64,000 bases of DNA from Azorinus chamasolen (Eukaryota; Mollusca; Bivalvia; Cardiida; Solecurtidae). The DNA lies in contig OY755243.1 of the NCBI GenBank assembly GCA_963576725.1, positions 40,471,243-40,535,242 of the forward strand. The letters are read 5' to 3'. The translations under genes were made by a program, and so were the position numbers. The notes below the pieces were generated by a model. The model saw nothing but the letters and a program-made list of their open reading frames with translations, made no database searches and had not been told where the DNA came from. Each line of letters begins with the position of its first letter. Position 1 is the stretch's first letter. Below, piece by piece: positions 32,901 to 41,900 of this stretch.

Positions 32901-35900
32901 ATCTAAGAAACATAAAGAAATGGTGGCCATTATCAAAGCTCACATGGAAGAGGAAGAGGCGGAGCATAAAGATGCTGGGGGAGGAGATATAGGCGGAGCT
33001 GAAGATGTAAATGGATTTGAAGAGTTTGCAGAGGATGAGCTTGAAATTGACAACACTCCACAGAGGTGAGCTTGTGGATTTGTAGGTAGAACTATTCTGT
33101 GTACTTGTTTTTTTCTTTCACCCTTTACTCCATAGATACACCTTTGCAAATAGAGTAGACCCAGATCAGATGGCCACTGTTAGACCTGATAAAGAGCTGG
33201 TTCTACAGTTTCTGTCATGATAATGTTCATAGTGCCATAGTGAAAAATCAGTAAATTAATATTCATAATTATTCTTTACATGAATATTAATGGAGTAAAG
33301 GGTTAACACGTAGGTTTTAACGTCATTAACCCTTTTCTCTATAAATACGGTACACCTTTCTTAACATTTGCAAACAGAGTAGACCCAGATAAGATGGCTC
33401 CTGTTTGGTTATGATATGATATAGATATAATTCGACAGTTTCTGCCATGGCCAAAACTTCATGTGTCCATGATGATGATAATGTGCTATTATAAAAATCA
33501 ATCTAATTGATATTCATGATGTCATATTTTCTTACAGGAATACAGGAATATTCATGGAGTAAAGGGTTATAAATATATAAAGCAATTACTTCCATCAAAT
33601 TCCATGGTCAATGGTTTTTGGCTATACACAGTAATAGCATGTATTGAATCTCTTTCAAACATTAAACATACTCCCACCTTTTTATGCCGTTGCAAACAGA
33701 GTAGACTCAAGACTAAAGTAAAAAGTTAGAGGTGTATATTGATTGAAATCAGTATTGTCCATCTGTCAGTCCATCTGTCTGTCTGTCACACTTTCTTTTT
33801 TAGCTCACCAGAGCACAAAGTGCTCAGGGTGAGCTATTGTGATCACCTGATGTCCGTCGTCCGTCGTCGTGCGTCGTCCGTCGTCCGTCGTTCGTCGTCC
33901 GTCGTCAACAATTTGAACCTTTAAAAATCTTCTCCTCTGAATCTATAGGGTGCTCAGCTTTCATCTTTGGCACATAGCTTCACCTATAGGTCCTTTACAA
34001 AAGTTATATAAATTATGTCCCTGGAGTCAAAATTGGCCCCACCCTGGGGGTGTCAAGTTTTCAATAGAAACATATAGTGAAACTTTGAAAATCTTCTTCT
34101 CTGAAACTGGAAGGTTCTCAGCTTTGATATTTGGCACATAGCATCACCTATAGGTCCTCTACAAAAGTTATATAAATCATGTCCCTGGGGTTAAAATTGG
34201 CCCCGCCCTAGGGGTGGCAAGTTTTCCATATCTGACTGCTGCTTAAACACTAGTATCTTCTTGTCAAAAACTACATGTCCCAGAGCTTAGATATTTGGTG
34301 TATGGATTAACTTAGTTTACCTTAAAGAATTGTGTTAATATCATAGTTCTGAGGTTAAAATTGGTCCTGCCCTTTGGGTTAAACTTTAAAATTGGCTTTT
34401 TCACTTCAGAAACTGCGGCTAAAGGTTTCTACAACCCAGTCCACTGAGACTGACCTAGTTTTTATAGCCAGTTCCAGTGGTTTTACCCTTAGTCTAATCA
34501 GTAGAGTAGAAATTGTGTTTAGCCAAATAAATAACAAACACTCATTTTAGATTGAGAAAACTAAGTGGATAATTCTCAAAATGCTCTTTGCATATCTATG
34601 TCCTGCATTAAGCTCTCAGATATCAATATAGAGTCTTATCAGTATATCTTTTGTGAAGTTTAGCTGAATACAAGTCAAGAGTTCTATGCTGTAGCATTCT
34701 TTATCAGTATCAGTATTATCTGCTTCAGAATTGTTGTCTGCTTGTCTAAGATTGTTCACATGTTTTTTAATACATGTCAATCTTACAATTAACTCTCTTG
34801 TACAAAACAATTATGAAGTACAATATTGGATTCTGATCTGACACATATGTAATTTGAAGTTACACATACGTCAGATCAGAATCCAAACTGTGCTAGGTCT
34901 CCCTTTGCACTTTTGATAACAACTGGGTTGCCTCCCTTCTTGGTAGACAACTGATATTTTTAGATCTGGCCTATTTCACAGACAATTAACCCTTTGCTCC
35001 ATAATTATGCATTTCTGAACCATTGCAAACAGAGTAGACCCAGATTAGGTGGCTCATTTAGTAGCCATATGATGAATCTGCTCTGTTTACTTATGATATT
35101 ATATAGTGCAAATTGCATTGAATTATTTCCATTTTTGTGTACAATATACAATGTACTTATAATATGTTTACTTAACCCTTTCCCTCATATAAATGCCTTT
35201 TCATGCATTTGCAAACAGAGCAGACCCAGATCAGGCGGCTCTATTAGCAGCTGTCTAATTAGGGTCTACTCTGTTTGTTAATGGAATTTGAAAGATGTTT
35301 TTCATTACTTTCTAAAATGGCTACACTTTCTATTTTTCATTACAACTAATTTGTCCATGAATATTCAGTAGATATTGAAATTTTGAATAAACATAGAACA
35401 TGGGAAGGGTTAAAAATAAGTTAAGATTTGAATAATGATATGAACTGATGTATCATCATCTTCAGGTCCTTTACAAAAGTTATATTAATTATGGCCCTTG
35501 GGTCAAAATTGGCCCTGCCCCAGGGGTGGGTAGTTTTCAGTAGAAACATATAGAGCAAACTTTGAAAATCTTATGAAACTGAAAGGTTCTCAGCTTTCAT
35601 ATTTGGCTCATAGCATCATGTCTAAGTTCTTTTCAAAAGTTATGTAAATTATGCCCCTGGGGTCAAAATTGGCCCGCCCCAGGGCCGGCTAGTTTTCTAT
35701 AGAAACATATAGTGAAAATTTTGAAAATCTTCTCCTCTGATTGTCTGGTGAGCGCTTCAGGGCCATTCTGGCCCTCTTGTTTTAATTTTAATTCTTCTCC
35801 CAGCAGGTGACAAATGTGTTCCTTTGAACACTCTTGTACAATATTTACAGTTTCTAAGATAATTCTCCCAAGCCATTTTATACAGAGAAATATGAAAATT

Positions 35901-38900
35901 TTATCAAATACTTTTAATCCACATATATGGCTTCCTTTAAGGTTATCAAAGAAACAGAAGAAGAAGAGAAAACAACAGAAGAATGCATTGCAGGTTTGTA
36001 AACTATGATCAAAATGTTTGCATACATACATGTATATATTAGTCAAGGCGGCCAAGTAGGGGCATGTATTGGTTTATCTTTCTGCCTTTTTCATTCCAAT
36101 TTAAAATTGGGAAATTTAAACTCTTTACATTATGAATATTCTATGGAGTTGATATAAGCCCATACTTTGAATTAAATGAAGAAATTTACATTCACACAAA
36201 ATGCAAATACTTCTTGCATATCTTGTAAAGTTAAGACTTTAACAGTAAGTCAGGTGGTCTTAGCCTTGAAATTTGCATTAACCCTTTCACCGCCGCAGTC
36301 GCATAAATGCACCCCGACAAATAGTGCAGTCCCAGATCAGACGCCGCCTTTTCAAGGTGGCGTCTGATCGGGTCTTCACTATTTGTCTCAATCTCTATTT
36401 CTGTATATGTGCTTTATTCCTTTGAAATTTGCATTTATTTATCTCATTTCCTTATTTTACTGAATGATTTAACAAACTTGGATTGCAGACGACAATTAGA
36501 AATTTGGCGCCGAAAGAGTTAAGCCATAAATATGCTAAGCATGATCTGACAGGCATTTGTAAACAGTTTGGATCTAGATGAGACACTGAATAATTTGGCA
36601 TCCCATCAGGCTTCGGGCTGTTTGACTCAAAGTCTCATGGTCATTTTTTTCTCCATAGCTTGAACAAATCTGCATTAAATACTGTCAGATGAAGTTTTGT
36701 GCAGACATCGTTTTTTACTGCATGATAAGTGTTTGACCATGTTACCACTAGTATTTGGTAATCACATTTTAGAAAAAAAAAATATATATCTATATAATGT
36801 ATTAATTAATATTAACATTACAGAATAATGAAGTGGAAAGTTTATCAGAGGAATTGGAGAAAACTGGTATTCAGGAGAAAGAAGACATCCCCAACAAAAG
36901 GTATGTGTACGTCTAACCCTTTCCATGATAGAGATGCCTTTTCAAACAGAGTAGACCCTGATCAGACAGCTCCTGTAGGAGCTGTCTGATCAGGGTCTGC
37001 TCTATTTCATAATTTGCATATGGAAATGTTTAGATCTGATTCTGCAATGCCTGCCTTGGCAAATTAAAACAGTGTCCATATACCATTATAAAGATTCAGC
37101 AAATAACGATTGATGTCACTGTTTCTTTCATGAATATTCATCAGATAAAACGTTAAACAAACTCTTAATAATGACCAGCCTTTGGACAATGTAAGCAAAG
37201 TTGACCTACATCAGACATTACACTTGGGGTACACTGTCACTCATTACATGTAGCAACAACTGTGTTTTGCCAACAACTGTGAATGATAGTCCTGGATCCT
37301 AGAGTATGAATTGTGTTGTCTGATCTGCATTTTACACTATAAGTTGGTTTTTATAATGATTGACTCATTTATCACTTTACTCTATGGATACTCATGAAAG
37401 AAATAATGACATCATGAATATCAATTAGCTGAATTTGTGATCATTGGGTCATAGGCATTGTTGAAAAGTATAAGAGGTATAAACATGAAACTTAATAGGT
37501 TGGTAGATCTCATTGAGGAGAAGGCCCCTACATAAGAACCATAACTCTTGATTTCAAAATAATTGAGTTATTGCCCTTTATTTTTTTCAAACAATTTAAT
37601 TTAGCTGACAAGCATCAAATCAGATGAGCGTTGGCGCTGCATGCAGCTCTTGTTATATTTGTATATGTACACAAAAATGGGTTTTTTATGGCAGAAACTG
37701 TAGCATCAAATCTGTATTATATTATATGCTAACGAAGCGGACCTTGATCTGACTGTTCCTTCAGAAGCCGTCTGATCTTGGTCTCATCTGTTTGCAAAGG
37801 CATAAAAATGCATATATTTGGAGTAAAGATATTTTTTCTCTTCATATGATTTATGTAGACTAAAAAGTGTGAAATTCTACCCCAGTCATTAGCCGATTTC
37901 CTGTATTGTCTTAGAAAAATGTTGTTTCGCAAAACTGATATATACAGGGACAGACACCCTGGAAAGCTATCCTTTTCAAACCCCGAATTATAAGAGTGGA
38001 ATAGTTCATCAGTGTTTAACTATAGAGTCCACTCATTATGAAATGCTTAAGCTTGGTGGAGGATTTGAATGGCAAACAGTGCAGACCCTGATCAGAGGGC
38101 TCCTTTAGGAGTCCTCTGATTTGGGTCTATACTGTTTGTAAATGACGTTATTACCAGTCAGAGTAAATCCTTGGAATTTGATTGGTCAGTTTGCCAAAAA
38201 CTGCCGGGGTGTACAGTACCGTATTCAGCGGCTTCCACGGAGAATACAGAATTATTCAAATTTGACGCGTGACGTCATTCGTTTTGTTCTTATTTTTAGC
38301 GTCGATTCGAAATTTCATATCGTCCTTACTCCAATAAGTCTGGATGGATTACGACCAAATAATCGATAATAAACGTAAAAAACTGTACCTCATACGTTCC
38401 TCTATTAAACACGATCAACTTATCAGTACAACGTGTTACCTACCGTTAAGTTTCAATTCCTCTTTCGAAATTGCTCTGAGACGACGTCATATTTGCTCTG
38501 TGATGACGTCATGTTTTCTTTGTCATGTCGTCATACAATTAGAGATCTAATGTCAACAAAATAAGAGTTGTTCGTTTCTTAATTAGGTAAATCGGATCTC
38601 TGACTGGTAATAAATTCGTTACACGGTAATTTGGCAGGGTGTACGGGCTGGTATGACCGGGTTAGACCACGTATTTCCTTCGGCTAACGCCTCAGGAAAT
38701 ACGGGATCTAACCCGGTCATACCAGCCCGTACACCCTGCCAAATAACCGTGTAACTAATAGTATCCAAGGTTGAAAGGGTTAATGGTTGACCCAGAAAGT
38801 TTTCTAGGTACATTTATTGACTCTACATACACACAAGTGGCTAATTGGAGATAGCATATGCAAACAGTTTGGATCGAGATGAGACACAGAGTAGCTCCAT

Positions 38901-41900
38901 GTCTTACCAAGATCTAAACTGTTTGGCACACTGAATTATTGCTGCAGAGAAATGTAAATGACTTGGAGAAATGTAGTCAAAACAAAGTTTATAGACAATT
39001 AATTATCATGCAAAGAGTTAAATAATGCCAATCCTATGACCCATGCTATATGTAATGTTACCTTTTGTGTTCTGCAAACACTGTAAACCCATATCAGCCA
39101 CCTCAGCAATGCTTTTTCAGGTCAAGGTCTACTGTATGTTTTGAGTTGGGAATAAAATACTGTAGATAATCTCGAGTGTCAGACATTGTGGCCCCTGTCC
39201 AGATCCCACTCAGACCCCATTTGTATACTGTTTGCAATATCTTCAGGTACAGTTGAACCTGCCTATAGGGACCACATAATGAATAAACATGGAGGTCTGG
39301 AAGAGCAAGTGGTTGCTTAACCCTTTCCCTGTTCTATATTTAAGCCAAATTTCAGTACCTACTGAATATTCGTTAACAAAATACTTATAAAGAAATATGG
39401 AAGGTGGAACATTGTAGACATTTTAGAAAGCAAAGAAACAGATCTTTCAAATTCTAATAACAAACAGAGCAGACCCTGATCAGACGGCTCCTCTAGGAGC
39501 CGTCTGATCTGGGTCTACTCTGTTTGCAAATGCGTGAAAACACGTTTATATTAGGGAAAGGGTTAATGCAGGATGAAAGTAATGCAGGAAACTACTAAAT
39601 AAGTTTTCTGCATTATTTTCTTCTTGCATTATAAAACTACTGCCTGTCTTAAAAATACAGAGTTAGACTTAGATGTTTTGGATATTTTGAGATTTATGTC
39701 ATTAGATATCATGCATGTACCACTTTGCATGCTAGTGGCTAGTATGTGATAACTATGCACACAGTTTGAAGTCACATGAATGCTAAGTAACAGGATGACT
39801 GACTCTCATTTGGATCCAAATTTTTTACTTTTAAGAGAAAAATTAACTTTAAGAATTTTGGCACATGACAATTATGCAAATGGCAGTTATTTACAATGCA
39901 AAGAGTTAAATTTGTGATTTTTTAAACAGTAAATCAAAGAGGGACAAAAGAAGAGATAGGAAAAACAAACAGTTACTGGATGACTCAGAAGAGGAGGACG
40001 AGGAGGAACTAGATGTGGTAGGTACAATTAAACCATTACTTCATATGCTATTTTTAGACCCAATCTCTTTGAATAAATTTACTGAAAAGGAGCATTTACT
40101 GGAAAAAAGGGAAATTTTAAAAATTGTGTAGTTTTGTGAGCATTGTGATAAACAGAGCATTTGCTCCATAGGAGGCAATATTCCAAACAGTGACTTTTAC
40201 AAAACGCGTCAATATGAGGGAATACGTTAAGTAACTTTGATGTACTAAACTTTTCTGCTTCAAAATAGGTTAGAATAAGACTGGTAGCTGTCAAACCACT
40301 TTAATTACTGTAAGTATTCAGACACCTAATCTCACCTCTCAAAGTGCGTTTAACCCATTCCCTCATATTGACACCTTTTAAAACCACTGTAAAAGTCACT
40401 TTTTGAAATCATTGTAATAAATAGAGCATTTGTGCTATAGGAGCAAATGCTGTAATTATCACAATGGTTCCAAAACTTCACAATTCTGAAATATTCCTTT
40501 TTTCTAGAAAATGCTCCTTTTCAGTAGATTTATTCAAAGGGGCTGGGTGTTAAAATAGCATATGAGGTGATGGATTGAAGCTGAATAATTGGAACATGTC
40601 ACCATTATAAATTAAATCAGACTGGAAAAGTAGAAAGTTGTGAAGTATATAAATATTAAATATTAGCTGATTTTGTAGAATTTCATTATGAATTACAGTA
40701 GAACTTCTCTATAATGGCCACTAAATTACATCAAGTATTTTGTGTCAAAGGCAGGTGGCTGCTTAAAGCAAGGTGAAAGTAAAACAGAACGCTCCTATAG
40801 CGTTCTGTTTTACTTTCACCTTGCTTTAAGCAGCCACCTGTCCTAAATACCAACTAATTAACACAATTTAGTGGTCGTTATAGAGAGGTTTTACTGTAGA
40901 TAAATTTCACCATAGCACATACTTTAGAATTAGATCTATATTATATCAGATGGCTCCTACATGAGGCATTTAATCTTGGCCTACTCCGTTTGCAAAGGCG
41001 TTAGAAGGTATTTCTAGGAAATAAATGGTTGGTAAAGGCAATTGCTTGTTTGCATACACACTCCTTTGCTATTGATGAGTAGTAGATCTTTTTCTGTGGA
41101 TAGGGATCATCACTAGAAGGTGCCAGTAAGACACCTGTCTCTGACAGGGCAGTATGGTTCAGTGACTAGTCCACTGAAGAAATACAGTATCCTAATGGCC
41201 TAGACTACATGTACTTAACTTCTTTTTGAAATGTCGATGTGATGTAACCTTTTACCTGGTGAATATTCATATGAAAAATCGAAAATAATGGCCATGAATA
41301 TTCCTTAGCTGAAATTTGATAATAGTATATGAACACAGGATGTTTTGGCCATGGCAGATTAATATAAGTCCATATTAACCCTTCTCTTGCTGAATTTTAA
41401 AATACATTTCTCCTTCTTTACCCCTGCCCTGTTGTATAATTACATATATCGTCACTGTGTACAAGTTTTTCGCTGTGCAATCACTGCTGTGGAGTGCACT
41501 GATTGCACATTTAATTTGCAAATAATGCAGACCCTGATGAAACAGCTCCTGCAGGAGTGACTTTTACAGAAGCGCCAAAAGGCGCCAATATGCGGGAATG
41601 GGTTAATACACCAAGACATGTATAGGTGGTACTTTTAGTACATAGGCCTATTATATGTTTAGGTTTTTATTTCTGAAACAACATGGCAATCTTTTGGCTA
41701 AGTGCAAACAGTGAACATACAGATGAACAAGTGAACCTTTTTATTAGCAGACAGAGCAGACCCTGAATACGAGCTGTCTGATCTGGGTTCATTAACTAAT
41801 CTTGATTGTATTTGTTTGCTACATCCTTTAAATAGGATACTTTTCTTATTTGTTCTTATATTTTGTTTAAAGGAACCAATAGTGGAAACTGTTGAAAGTT

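Larger units (their letters stand above)
38040..38783. mobile_element. Family E element interrupted by later insertions
   Basis: E hairpin CAAACAGTGCAGACCCTGAT, CAGAGGGCTCCTTTAGGAG, GGGTCTATACTGTTTG at about 38072-38140. The E right end (TTGAAAGGGTTAA) follows at 38771-38783. Between them lie an element with TTATTACCAGTCAGAG ends and a long hairpin. Confidence 0.6.
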
